A stretch of 64,000 bases of DNA from Petrolisthes cinctipes. Its lineage: Eukaryota; Arthropoda; Malacostraca; Decapoda; Porcellanidae. The notes below the pieces were generated by a model. The model saw nothing but the letters and a program-made list of their open reading frames with translations, was not told the DNA's origin and searched no databases. Where the stretch lies: the NCBI GenBank assembly GCA_033782935.1, contig JAWQEG010002488.1:494041-558040 (forward strand), read 5' to 3'. Positions 1-9,505 of the stretch are shown here, piece after piece; positions within the stretch are counted from its first letter, which is position 1, and each line of letters opens with the position of its first letter. The translations under genes and the position numbers were made by a program.

Positions 1-399
1 TTGAAGATGTGTAAGGTGGTGCAGTCAGTCAGTTCACAAGGCAAGGTGTATATGGAAATTCACACTAATATCAACCTTGTAACAGAAAACAGTAAAGACC
101 AATTCGGCATCAAATACAACGGTGTGGGTATTGGTAGAGTGTATATGGAAATTCACACTAATATCAACCTTGTAGCAGAAGACAGTAAAGACCAATACGG
201 CATCAAATACAACGGTATGAGTAGTGGTAGAGTGTATATGGAATGTCACACTAATATCAACCTTGTAGCAGAAGACAGTAAAGACCAATACGGCATCAAA
301 TACAACGGTGTGAGTATTGGGAAGGTGTTGTATGATGGGAAACACAGGATTTCAGATCTTAACATGTCTTCAATAAAGTTTAATTTTAAGAAATGTTGA
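1..399 (+). repeat. Open frame made of three 93-bp tandem units
   Basis: Three direct repeats of 93 bp run from 46 to 324, differing by a few substitutions. Because 93 is a multiple of three, the + frame reads as a 31-residue repeat (unit begins VYMEIHTNINLV) and ends at a stop at 397-399. The opposite strand is open over most of the same span, which is what a period divisible by three gives by chance. No ATG context, splice site or known domain settles whether it is translated, and the window edge cuts the left side. I read it as a minisatellite, with a protein-coding repeat as the alternative. Confidence 0.5.
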
Positions 400-1840
400 A
401 AATTGTTGCCAGCTTCTTTATTAACATGTCCGATGAAACCTCAACTGTGCATCCCATGCATTACTTGATGGAACTATTACAATGTTTAAATAATTATGAA
501 TATAGTTCTCTCGCAACTCATGACAAGATAAAACCAATAGAACCTCTGTCACCAACATTATTATGTTATGTGTGTGTGCACTGGCTTATATAATTATATA
601 AGTATATTACCTGCACACAGAAAAGAGAGATACACACAGAGAAGAGAGATACAGACCAAATAATAATTTTTGGTACCAAGAGACAAATGACAAAAATTGG
701 GTTTCATAGTCAAATTCCAATATTTCAATACAACGAGCTATTATTAAAAGTATTCAGAATATTACAAGGTTGCTATCACGTGAGGGATAATGAGAGCCTT
801 GACATTTGACACGATTATAAACTGTTAGGTAGATACGGGGGAAATGGAAGTGTGTGTTAGTGGTATCAACACTTGACACATGTAATATAAAGGTATTCAC
901 ATTTGCTTCATTTAATAAAGAGCATTCTGTTTCATGATTCTTATTCTGTTATTGTGCAAGTATTTTTCAGCGTTTAGTGCTTGATGATAACCATTGAATA
1001 TTATACGAACAAATACCGTATACAATAATATTACCTCGGTTGTTTTTGTGTTACATCATAATATTAAAAACTTAATCTTACATTTAATGATGTTAATAAT
1101 TGACACGAATGTCGGTATATAAATAATTGATAACTGGGGTTCCACACATTTTTCACCTCCCCAAGAATAATTTCTCACCTCTCTTGTATAGGTAGGCACC
1201 CCCCCAACCCTCCTCAAATCCCTCCTTACTTCTCCCTCCCACCAGTGAATGGTTCGAGCGAGCAGAGCTCACAACTAGTGTTTCGGGGTTATCTCGGCCA
1301 ACATTGACAACTCTGGGTGGGCCTCACGGGAGTGTGACCAGCTGTACAATGTTACCAGAACCGATATCACACCACTTAAAAGGTGTCTTGCCTGGGGGTG
1401 TCTTTACTTTTATGAGTGACTGTACATTAGGAGACAGCTAAAGGCTTGTACGTCAACATCATGTATCGTTTAGTCATATAGGGTTATTGGTTTGTAAGCT
1501 ACTAGCCGCCAAAGGTTTGTTTACGTTTTGTAAAACATACCCTCGCTGGAGAGCGGACATGCATGAAGAGTCATTTTTGGTGAAAAAAAAAAAAGGTTAT
1601 CAATAATTTTGTTTTTCCTGTTTCAATGTTATATTATTATTTTTTAAGTACACCACAGCTTGACAACTTGACTATCTTGATCCTAATACTATTCTTTAGG
1701 TCAAATGGCAAGGTCATATTAAATGTAGAAAGGTAGAAGACAAAAGTTTAATTTTATTCTATTTCTTTGACTGATGTTATTTATTACGTAAGAAGTGGGC
1801 GGTATGTTTCAGACATTGGTCGGAATCGATTTCTACTCGT
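400..1840. other. Unassigned AT-rich stretch
   Basis: I see no convincing exon, RNA gene or terminal-repeat element here. It holds short A/T runs and a C-rich patch near 1200-1245. A next exon of the left lectin gene would be expected on the - strand somewhere in or beyond this stretch, but none is recognisable. Confidence 0.5.
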
Positions 1841-1895
1841 TATACTATAATTGCAATGTGATGTAGGCAGCAAGGCAGCCATTCCTCATACTTAC

Positions 1896-2038
1896 CTTAA
1901 ACCAGAGGCAGAGTGTAAAATACGACGTATTCAGAGCTGGATTGGGACCAAACACCTCCTCGTCCCCTAGACGTAAAACCAGTCTTGTATGGTTGTCTCT
2001 TATGCCGTCATGAGCCAAAATGTAAACCACACTCCCTT
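1896..2038 (-). CDS. Internal exon, pentraxin-like module of a lectin/ion-channel family gene (left paralog)
   Basis: Read leftwards, this 143-bp exon encodes a peptide containing SVVYILAHDG and FTLCLWFK. It aligns with the + strand exon at 38689-38916, which has GSHVYQLL and FTLCMWIRV: both share VY-x-L, a DN-x-TRL motif, then P-x-L-x-TS-x-FTLC-x-W. That pattern is the first beta strands of a pentraxin/ConA-like domain. The 5' boundary is an AG acceptor after a phase-1 intron, at the same place as in the right paralog. The 3' boundary is a strong donor, AAG|GTAAGTATG (intron starts at 1895), in phase 0. The right paralog has no intron at that point. The downstream half of the domain was not found in the window, so the gene either continues beyond the left edge or is degraded. 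Function is inferred only from the paralog. Confidence 0.6.
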
Positions 2039-2205
2039 CTGTTGTACCATCATCATACCCATCTGGTTGCAAAGATATGTTCTTCAGGTTATAATAAATC
2101 ACTGGGAGGTAATATCTATCTATTGCCAAACGCCTTAATTCCCGAAGGGGTGGCCACAAATGAATCGCCTCCATGAACCCCTGTTCCCCGTTAAGTGGCG
2201 TCCCT

Positions 2206-2495
2206 CCTCCCTCACATACCTCTCAACTCCATCCCTCCACCTCACTCTCGGTCTGCCCCTCCCCCTCCGTCCCTCCACCTCATTCTCCCTCACATACCTC
2301 TCAACTCCATCCCTCCACCTCACTCTCGGTCTGCCCCTCCCCCTCCGGCCCTCCACCTCACTCTCGGCCTGTCCCTCCCCCTCCGTCCCTCCACCTCACT
2401 TTCCCTCACATACCTCTCAACTCCGTCCCTCCACCTCACTCTCGGTCTGTCCCTCCCTCTCCGTCCCTCCACCTCACTCTCGGCCTGTCCCTCCC
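2206..2495 (-). repeat. 78-bp minisatellite, RTE-tail-like coding origin
   Basis: About 3.5 tandem units of 78 bp, with unit starts at 2222 and 2300, then a 37-bp partial unit before 2415. On the - strand the 26-residue translation contains GRRGRGRPRVRWRDGVERY. This resembles the conserved basic tail (GRP-x-x-RW-x-D) of RTE-type non-LTR reverse transcriptases. The period is a multiple of three and the frame stays open, so the array looks like an amplified piece of retrotransposon coding DNA. The same unit recurs at 5793-6056. Confidence 0.65.
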
Positions 2496-2752
2496 ATGGA
2501 GGTAGTATAGGTGGAGTCGCCATTAGGACCTGATTTGTGAAGCCACCAATCTGTCATTTCCGGCGCTTTCAAGATGGCGCATTCTTTTGTATGTCAGGTC
2601 AGAAGTCAGGTCAAAAGTCCACTTTTACTGAAACATATCTTGGTGTCCGCCATATTGAAGGCGCCGAAAATGACAGTTCGGCGGCTTCACTTTACTCCCC
2701 TGGATTAGTGAGCGATGGCGCCTCCACCTATACTACCTCCATGGTCCCTCCC
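2492..2752. mobile_element. Nested inverted-repeat element (M12 inside an outer palindrome)
   Basis: The inner element, 2537-2690, has about 43-bp inverted ends starting GTGAAGCC(A/G)CC and containing TGTCATTT-CGGCGC. Outside it, the arm at 2492-2536 (CCATGGAGGTAGTATAGG) pairs with 2711-2752 (CCTATACTACCTCCATGG), forming a second, outer palindrome. The simplest reading is one inverted-repeat element inserted in the loop of another. No transposase frame is present. Confidence 0.6.
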
Positions 2753-3690
2753 GTGGAGGTAGAATAGGAGGAAACGGCGCGCGGCCAGAAAAGTGAAGTC
2801 AGGTCCGCCATATTGGTATTGGCAAGAAGCTCACCAGCCGCTCCTTAATTATTATTAATCTCTCCCTGACCTGTGTCACTCGAAAGGTGAAAAATTCCTA
2901 CACTCTGCAGACAATGAAATACATTGTCACTAAACATTTTCGGTGAACACTACCACCATATTCAATAGTCAGGACAGTGAAGAAATAACATATTATACGG
3001 TAAAGCAGTTCTTTTTTATGCAGTTATCAACTTATGTCATGTGTATGTCTATGCGTGTGTGTGCGTGCGCGTGCTTGTGTATGTGTGTGTACAATTTGGG
3101 TGTGGTAAAATATGTTCACGTGTGAGGGAGGATCACAAAACAACTAATAAACAGCTGTGTTTGTGTGTTACTTAGGGAGGGACACATTTATCAATTAGGA
3201 AGTTCATTACAGGATTAAGTTTGCGAGACCCATCACTAAGGTTGAAAATGTCATGGTTTTGAATGTACAACAATAATTCAGTTATTTTTGTTTTTCCGAC
3301 TTCATGACATTTATAGTATAAGAGTTGGCATCCTTCCCAGTGTAACTATATATTTTTTTTTTTGTCTATACCTCAACCTCGGGGCTGTAGGCTGTCAGTA
3401 GCCCGTGACTCTTGCGAGGCCCCGAGATTATTGGGTGTCACACCAGATGAGACAGTGGAGCTTCGTGGTGATGTTGGTACCGTAGCTTCTGTTCTGTCCC
3501 ACTAGATGACGACACCTTAATTATACACGTCACTATCATTACATACATCATTAAATACTGCATTATTCACTTTGCTTCCCTAGTTAGGATGATCGGTTAC
3601 TTGGCCATGTCAATTATTCGAGGCAACTGCATACCATTGGATTCGGTTCCAACTTTAAGTGTGTTAGAAATATTAAAAATAATATTGCTC
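2753..3690. other. Mostly unassigned; short GT tract and a repeat shared with 42 kb
   Basis: A GT-rich tract lies near 3050-3095. The segment 3367-3415 (GGGCTGTAGGCTGTCAGTAG, then GACTCTTGCGAGG) matches 42035-42084, the sequence just 5' of LINE copy D, so it is an interspersed repeat of unknown class. I recognise nothing else. Confidence 0.4.
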
Positions 3691-3692
3691 TT

Positions 3693-4285
3693 CAGGTAAT
3701 CAATGACTCTGGTTCTGAGAAGTAGGATATTAGCTGATTCTGTTAATGAAGAGCCAGAGGAATACATGTATATTCCAAGTCAGTCTCACCTCTCAAAGTG
3801 TACAAATAAGATAGTTGCATATATAGCAGGATTTGTTTTATATAAATTGATGAAGTCCTTGTACTGCGAACCATACATTGTTGCCCTAAACTCAGACAAG
3901 ACTGATAAACATATTCTTTCCTTGGTAAAACTTGAGGACAGAGTAAACTTGGTGTATCCATCTGATAATGTAATTGATATATGTATTACATCAGAAAAAC
4001 TGTTTAGGGAAAGAGAGTCCAGCACCACTTTGGTGGGGCTAGATTGTAGCAAAATAATAATTTCAGTGCTAACAAATTATGCCCACAAATACATATTTTC
4101 TGATTTAGCTGGCCACATGTACGACTGAACATCAATTGCATTAGTTAATTAAGGCAGTTGCTGAAGCATATTTGCAGGTGAAATATGCATATAAGGCCAA
4201 ACAAATTACTAAGAAGTTGGCATCCAAAGTAAAAGTAAAGAGTCGACAGATATATACAAAACTTATACATTTCAGTGGCCAGTAA
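3693..4285 (+). pseudogene. P-element/THAP9-like transposase C-terminal fragment
   Basis: A 141-codon open frame (3703-4128) contains KIVAYIAGFVLYKL, a cysteine further on, then VKLEDRVNLVYPSDNVIDIC. This spacing is characteristic of the C-terminal part of P-element-type transposases and vertebrate THAP9. After a TGA at about 4126 and a frame change, homology resumes at about 4150 (LIKAVAEAYLQVKYAYKAKQ) and ends with a KLIHFSGQ-like tail and TAA at 4283-4285. A pyrimidine-rich AG just upstream (3690-3695) resembles a splice acceptor, so this may be the last exon of a decayed gene. The catalytic and DNA-binding parts are absent. It is a relic, or less likely an exapted last exon. Confidence 0.6.
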
Positions 4286-4439
4286 GGTATACAGTATAAT
4301 TATACTATAATAGGTCAGTAATTTATAATTCTCTATTTATATTATTGAAAATATTGATGAATGTGTGAATTGTATGTTATTAAAGAATACGAAATACATG
4401 TCATAATTAAAAATGAACAAACATCGTGAGTAATCTGGC

Positions 4440-5428
4440 TAACCTTGTGGGTACTATGATTGTGAGATAGTGCAATATGCTGATGACACTCAATTCATAC
4501 ATTTGGGCAAAGTAGATAATATGCCTAATTTAATTAGAAGAGCTGAAAACACTCTAACGAAAGCAAAATAATATTTCCTTAAAAACGGCTTAATGCTCAA
4601 TGTAAATAAAACACAATATATATTTATTGGATCTCATCAGCATATTTCACGGATCCCAAGCGACACTATCATTATGTTTGATAATGCATCCATCATACCA
4701 AGTAACAGTGTAAAAAACCTAGGACTACACATGGACCGATTTATGTTATTTAACATACATATCGAGATGAAATCACAAAAAAGCGTTATGGGCACACTTA
4801 TCTTCTTGACTCGCATACAAGATGTATTAACAAAAGACACCCGAGTTTTAGTAGTACAAGCACTTGTCCTTAGTATCATAAATTATTGTATGATAATTTG
4901 GGGTCCTACTACTAAAGAACAAATCCAACGAGTACAAAGGCTCCAGAATTTTGCAGCAAAAGTAGCAATAGGTGGTGCTCGAAAGTTCGACCATGTTACT
5001 CCAATAATTAATGAGCTAGGATGGTTAAACATTGAACAAAAATGTATTTTTGAATTATGTAACATGGTCTTCAAAGTACTTCACAATAATATTCCAAACT
5101 GGTTATCCACTCTCCCAACTGTGAGTGCTGTTCACAATGTAAACACTAGACACCAAGCTAACCTACATATAATAAAATCTAACAATAATATGGGTTCCAA
5201 ATCTTTCATCATAAGAGGACCAAAAGCCTGGAATAATTTACCACAATTTCTGAGGGATAAGCAGACTCTAGGCACTTTTAAGAAAGAGCTACATACCTAT
5301 ATTCTCCAGTATAATTGCATCTAATTTTATCTTTTGTTTTTAACTCGTATAAATGTATATACTGTATGTAAAGAATAACCATTGTATTAATGGAAATAAA
5401 ATTCTGATTCTGATTCTGATTCTGCCAA
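4440..5428 (+). pseudogene. 5'-truncated CR1/Jockey-type LINE, reverse transcriptase C-terminal part
   Basis: Homology starts with QYADDTQF (about 4466), the catalytic YADD box of reverse transcriptase, followed by an in-frame TAA at about 4569. A 243-codon frame then runs 4593-5324 with the usual thumb and C-terminal motifs (VKNLGLHMD, NYCMIIWGPT, RVQRLQNFAAKVA, FIIRGPKAWNNLP, LGTFKKELHTYIL). A short 3' UTR with AATAAA leads into a tail of four ATTCTG repeats (about 5397-5426), typical of CR1/L2-like elements that end in short tandem repeats rather than poly(A). The endonuclease and first half of the RT are missing. Confidence 0.8.
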
Positions 5429-5434
5429 CACTAG

Positions 5435-5550
5435 GCGTTGGTTGCCGAGCAGCTGACTGGCTTCACTCCACTCAGACCCAACTGATCGCGCGGGCCGTCT
5501 CCTCCTATTCTATATACCTCCATGGTCCTTCCACCTCACTCTCCCTCACA
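5435..5550 (-). other. Repeat flank shared with 2740-2800, including 78-bp-array edge
   Basis: The segment carries TACCTCCATGG and a nearby GCGCGGGCCG block, which recur inverted at 2740-2800. It ends in a partial 78-bp minisatellite unit that is cut by the M1 insertion starting at 5551. The 78-bp array and these flanks therefore travel together, probably as part of one dispersed element. Confidence 0.45.
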
Positions 5551-5552
5551 TA

Positions 5553-5787
5553 CAGTCGTGGTCATATATAATCATCCATATAGGGGTAACTCACGTAAGA
5601 GTTTGACAGCTTCCCTCTGTTCCTTAGATGATAAACTTTCCAATAAATAGGTTAACTACCATCTTTTAATTTAATACAAGCAGCTACACACTACTTAAAA
5701 CAATAACATCATATGTGAACGTGAAAACATTACACAGTAAATTGTTTGAGATACCCATGTGTGGATGATTATTAATGACCACGACTG
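5553..5787 (+). mobile_element. MITE M1, full copy in a 78-bp array
   Basis: A 235-bp element with inverted ends starting CAGTCGTGGTCA and continuing into an ATNATCATCCA block, flanked by TA on both sides (5551-5552 and 5788-5789). TA duplication and CAGT ends fit non-autonomous Tc1/mariner-superfamily elements. It sits between CTCACA and the next minisatellite unit, so removing it and one TA restores the array. No coding capacity. Confidence 0.85.
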
Positions 5788-5792
5788 TACAT

Positions 5793-6056
5793 CTCAACTC
5801 CATCCCTCCACCTCACTCTCGGTTTGCCCTTCCCCCACCGTCCCTCCACCTCACTCTCCCTCACATACCTCTCAACTCCATCCCTCCACCTCACTCTCGG
5901 TTTGCCCTTCCCCCTCCATCCCTCCACCTCACTCTCCCTCACATACCTCTCAACTCCATCCCTCCACTTCACTCTCGGTTTGCCCTTCCCCCTCCATCCC
6001 TCCACTTCACTCTCCCTCACATACCTCTCAACTCCATCCCTCCACCTCACTCTCGG
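5793..6056 (-). repeat. 78-bp minisatellite, second array
   Basis: Unit starts at 5793, 5871, 5949 and 6027 are exactly 78 bp apart, with the last unit partial. It is the same sequence family as 2206-2495, with the - strand translation repeating GRPRVRWRDGVERYVRES. Confidence 0.85.
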
Positions 6057-6102
6057 ACACTCTCTTAACCAACCTCACGCTTCTTATACGTTATATACTT
6101 TT

Positions 6103-6245
6103 GGCAATTGGAGCGCCTGGATTCCTCAAAGTATATTGACAGGAATTAGGACCAAATTAGCAAAAATAATGGTGATCCGTTGCTTTGAATAGTTGAGAAG
6201 AATCGCTTGCTCCAGATCTACCAACATTGTACTATCTCCTTGATG
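6103..6245. mobile_element. M10 palindromic element (diverged)
   Basis: M10 is a roughly 140-170 bp imperfect palindrome. It has a GGAATCA(A/G)TTGCTCCAGA-TTACCAACA arm on one side, the complementary TCTGGAGC-ATTCCTCCAAA arm on the other, and an A-rich AAAAATAATGG centre. Arms here are at about 6108-6135 and 6205-6232. No transposase. Probably a very old MITE. Confidence 0.5.
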
Positions 6246-6329
6246 CTAACTTGCTTAAAAAAAAAAAAAAAATCACTGTTTTTACTGTTTCAGATTTTCA
6301 AAGAAGCATAAATCCAAATGCAAATATAA

Positions 6330-6368
6330 AATAAAATCATATCCAAAATATATGGATGTTTTTTATAT

Positions 6369-6404
<36 letters not shown>

Positions 6405-6745
6405 ACACATACACACATACATACTTACAATTCACCTACATAGTGAAATCGTATCAAAATTATATGGATTTTTTTTTTATAAACACACACACACACACAC
6501 ACACACACGCACGCACATACTTACAATTCACCTACATACTGAAGTCGTATCAATATTATATGTATTAATTTCACACACACACACACAGACACACACATAC
6601 ATACAATTCACCTACATACTGAAGTCGTATCCAAATTATATGGATTAATTTCACACACACATACACACATACACACACAATCTACCTATCCTGCACACTG
6701 AAACCGTATCCAAAATATAAGGATTGATTACTCACACACACACAT
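6330..6745 (+). repeat. CA microsatellite within a roughly 80-110 bp tandem repeat
   Basis: Five repeats of a unit containing CGTATCCAAA-TATATGGAT, a CA run, and ACAATTCACCTACAT. Unit lengths vary with the CA run. The HTHTHT translations of this region are artefacts. Confidence 0.7.
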
Positions 6746-6779
6746 GTTCTTTTTTAATGTACCAATGAGGAACTTGTAA

Positions 6780-7191
6780 GGCTAAGGGATAGATATATAA
6801 AAAGATACTACACACTTAGGCCAGCACACTTCAAGTATGTTGCGTTAATGCAAATTACTAGTGTAAATATTCTCAAGAATTTGTCATTATTTATGAGATT
6901 AATTTCAAATATGTTCAGATGAGTTACAGGTGTAAATGGCTTTTTGGCTACCTGTACTGTACAGTACTGTTTTGTTCTTTTTGTTTTGTTTCTGTTTGTC
7001 ACTTGAGTATGGAAACTGTTGAATGCCTTTTTCCTAGTTTTGTGTTAATATAATCTTATATTGGCTATTGTTATTTGAAATGTTATGTCAAACTGATTGA
7101 TTTTTGTCGGAGCTGTGCTCCATACTTTATATTATAAAGTCTGAGCGAATCAATAAATTCTATTCTATTCTATTCTATTCTATTCTATTCA
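6780..7191 (+). mobile_element. Probable 3' UTR of a LINE ending in (TTCTA)n
   Basis: The segment ends with a small hairpin, GGAGCtgtGCTCC (7109-7121), then AATAAA and six ATTCT repeats to 7191. The LINE at 57531-60411 ends the same way (hairpin, AATAAA, short tandem tail), so this looks like a heavily 5'-truncated relative. No coding part remains. Confidence 0.45.
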
Positions 7192-7221
7192 CACACTACA
7201 CACACACACACACACACATAC

Positions 7222-7288
7222 CTGGAGTAGCAGCGAAAGTAAGGGTGGCAGTAAGAGCAGCACACAGGATTGCTATGAGGGGCCTCAT
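7222..7288 (-). CDS. Signal-peptide first exon of a secreted or membrane protein
   Basis: Reading leftwards from 7288, an ATG in AAAATGA context starts MRPLIAILCAALTATLTFAA. This is a basic residue followed by a hydrophobic core and small residues, a textbook cleavable signal peptide. After 22 codons plus one base the exon meets a strong donor, CCAG|GTATGT (intron starts at 7221), so the intron is phase 1. The next exon candidate on this strand, 2038-1896, starts in the matching phase and with the same domain boundary as the right-hand paralog. I infer that the two belong to one gene, giving a signal peptide followed directly by a pentraxin-like module. The intron would be 5.2 kb and would contain the minisatellites, LINE relics and MITEs in between. 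The 30-bp minisatellite at 7299-7579 lies 11 bp before the ATG. Confidence 0.55.
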
Positions 7289-7298
7289 TTTCCCAACA

Positions 7299-7579
7299 CC
7301 TGTAACACCTGTAGCACAAATTATAAAGCCTGTAACACCTGTAGCACAAATTGTAAAGCCTGTAACACCTGTAGCACAAATTGTAAAGCCTGTAACACCT
7401 GTAGTACAAATTATAAAGCCTGTAACACCCGTAGCACAAATTATAAAGCCTGTAACACCTGTAGCACAAATTATAGAGCCTGTAACACCCGTAGCACAAA
7501 TTATAAAGCCTGTAACACCTGTAGCACAAATTATAAAGCCTGTAACACCCGTAGCACAAATTATAAAGCCTGTAACACC
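7299..7579 (-). repeat. 30-bp minisatellite beside the signal-peptide exon
   Basis: Nine complete 30-bp units (starts at 7299 and every 30 bp to 7539) plus a partial unit at 7569. The units differ only at a few C/T and A/G positions. It is open on both strands because 30 is divisible by three. It lies where the 5' UTR or proximal promoter of the exon at 7288 would be. Confidence 0.85.
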
Positions 7580-7868
7580 GGCACGCTCAGTTTTTCATTT
7601 ACACAACTGGTCAACTCTGAACACACACACACACACACAACTCCTTAATACAAGAGTTAACTGGTGCGCTCAGTTTTTCATTTACACAACTCGTCAACTC
7701 TGGACATACACACACACACACAGCTCCTTAAATTAAACGCAAGAGTTAACCGGTATTCTCAGCCTTTGTACCGGTTAAACTACATATTCACACTAAGGAT
7801 CTGTATCACTTTATCACATGTAATCCTGTATGTAAGTACACATAGAAACTAGCTAGTTCATATGTGTA

Positions 7869-8039
7869 CACTCGCAATCCAAAATATGTATCCAGGCTTG
7901 CTTCGAATAGCCTGATCGAGTGTTAATTAAGTGAGCTCAAGCAATTATGAAACAGGATAAGCGTTGTAATTGGTTCACTAGTATGTCAAATGATTCGGAA
8001 CTTCAACAAGTCCTGGATACAAATTTTGGATTGCGAGTG
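7869..8039 (+). mobile_element. MITE M2, full copy
   Basis: 171 bp, ends CACTCGCAATCC / GGATTGCGAGTG, with TA at 7867-7868 and 8040-8041. M2 is the most numerous family in the window, with more than ten copies of about 167 bp. It has inverted ends of about 28 bp and no coding capacity. The TA target fits the Tc1/mariner superfamily. Confidence 0.85.
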
Positions 8040-8428
8040 TACTTTGATACAGGAATACATGTGTTAACGAGATATAGATTCTCAGTATAAATATGTAGTC
8101 CAATCGATACATTTTTCATATTTACAATTGGTCAGCTCTGGAACACTCTCTACTTTCATCTATCGTTTCCCCTTACTACTATGAATTATGCTCCTTCAAA
8201 TATAAAGTAACGTATCTAATTAGGCATCTGGAACTAAATTGGACATGTTTTTTAACCTCTTTCATATATTTTCTTTTATATATGAGGTCAATAAGCGGGC
8301 TCTCGGCCTTTAGTTCTCATTTTTTTTCTCAATAGGAAACAAATCCTATAATGCCTTTGACACTTGTAATTTAATATACAACACCTATTCTACAACTCTT
8401 GTGGCACTTGCATCGTTTGTATCTCCTG
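8040..8428. other. Unassigned stretch with the start of a minisatellite
   Basis: No gene or mobile element is recognised up to about 8375. From there a unit containing CAACTCTTGTGGCACTTG begins. It resumes beyond the SINE at 8765-8880, so the SINE lies inside that tandem repeat. Confidence 0.4.
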
Positions 8429-8761
8429 TTTTTTTTTTTTTTTTTTTTTTATATGTTCCGACACTGGACATAGGCTTCATCAAGCCCGTTACCGTGGCCC
8501 AGGCCAACTGTTACTCACACACACACACGTCACGACTTCCGAACTGGTACCCAGCCACAGAGGGAGGGAAGTGAGGCTAATTCCCAAATACTGCAGCTGT
8601 TATGGTACCAGTGAGGGTGTTTTACGACGTTCGGTGGCCTTATAGTTAGTGCCTAACACTCAAATCGGAAGAGTAAATATTCTCAGGCCCTCACCTGAGA
8701 GGATCGATCTCCCGACCTTAAGGATACGAGTCCAGAACACTAACCACTCGGCCACCTCCCC
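8429..8761 (-). mobile_element. SINE S1 (tRNA-related), minus copy
   Basis: On the - strand the element starts with GGTGGCCGAGTGGTTAG, an RNA polymerase III A box of tRNA-Ser/Leu type, and a B-box-like GATCGATCC about 45 bp on. It ends in poly(A), seen here as T's at 8429-8450. It is about 330 bp long. This is a retroposed SINE, not a functional tRNA gene: the anticodon stem and acceptor stem do not close. Confidence 0.8.
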
Positions 8762-8997
8762 TACAAACAATTCTACAACTCTTGTGGCACTTGTATCGTT
8801 TGTGTCTCCTGTTATACCAGCAACATTTATAACTCTTGTAACACTTGCATCATTCGCACTCTCCTGTCGCCTTTTTAACAATGGCATCACCTATATAACT
8901 CTTTCAACATCTCCATCAACAAAACTGAAGAATTTAAAGGAAGTAGTTCGGGCCTGAAGCTGAGCCCAAACCCTTAAGGGGATAGATATTCTTTTGT

Positions 8998-9505
8998 TGC
9001 TGAATTGGAAGGCCTCTGATTCCTCCAAACTATGCTACGAAACAGATCCCTTACTAGTACACTCGCAATCCAAAATATGTATCCAGGCTTGCATCGAATA
9101 GCCTGATCGAATATTAAGCGAGCTCAATCAAATATGAAACAGTATGTCACTAGTATGTCAAATGATTCGAAACTTCAACAAGACCTGGATACAAATATGA
9201 AACAGGATAAGCGTTGTAATTGGTTCACTAGTATGTCAAATAAGTCGAAACTTCAACAAGATCTGGATACAAATATGAAACATGATAAGCGTTGTAATTG
9301 GTTCACTAGTATGTCAAATGATTCGAAACTTCAACAAGACCTGGATACAAATATGAAACAGGATAAGCGTTGTAATTGACTCACTAGTATGTCAAATGAT
9401 TCGAAACTTCAACAAGACCTGGATACAAATTTTCGATTGCGAGTGTACCATTCAAGGCGTCTGTTTTCTGGCATAGTTTGGAGGAACCAGTAGCCTTTCA
9501 ATTCA
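8998..9505. mobile_element. M10 element split by an M2 insertion
   Basis: The left M10 arm (ATTCCTCCAAACTATG) lies in 8998-9057 and the right arm (GCATAGTTTGGAGGAA) in 9448-9505. The two pair with each other. Between them sits M2 with its TA duplication, so M10 was present first. Confidence 0.65.
9060..9445 (+). mobile_element. MITE M2 with internal 78-bp tandem expansion
   Basis: TA at 9058-9059 and 9446-9447 bounds a 386-bp M2, over twice normal length. The extra length is a 78-bp internal unit (ATGAAACAGGATAAGCG...) starting at 9197, 9275 and 9353. The in-frame repeat gives an 81-codon open frame (repeat MKQDKRCNWFTSMSN) that is probably not translated. Confidence 0.85.

Noticed and set aside
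393..593. 66-codon frame after the 93-bp repeats
   Set aside because: Short, no motif, and codon use unremarkable in AT-rich DNA.
5759..6192. Ser/Pro-rich frames across the 78-bp array
   Set aside because: All + strand frames are open because of CT-rich composition; only the opposite strand shows a meaningful motif.
7299..7579. Regular 30-bp repeats resembling a CRISPR array
   Set aside because: Units are contiguous without unique spacers, and the setting is eukaryotic.
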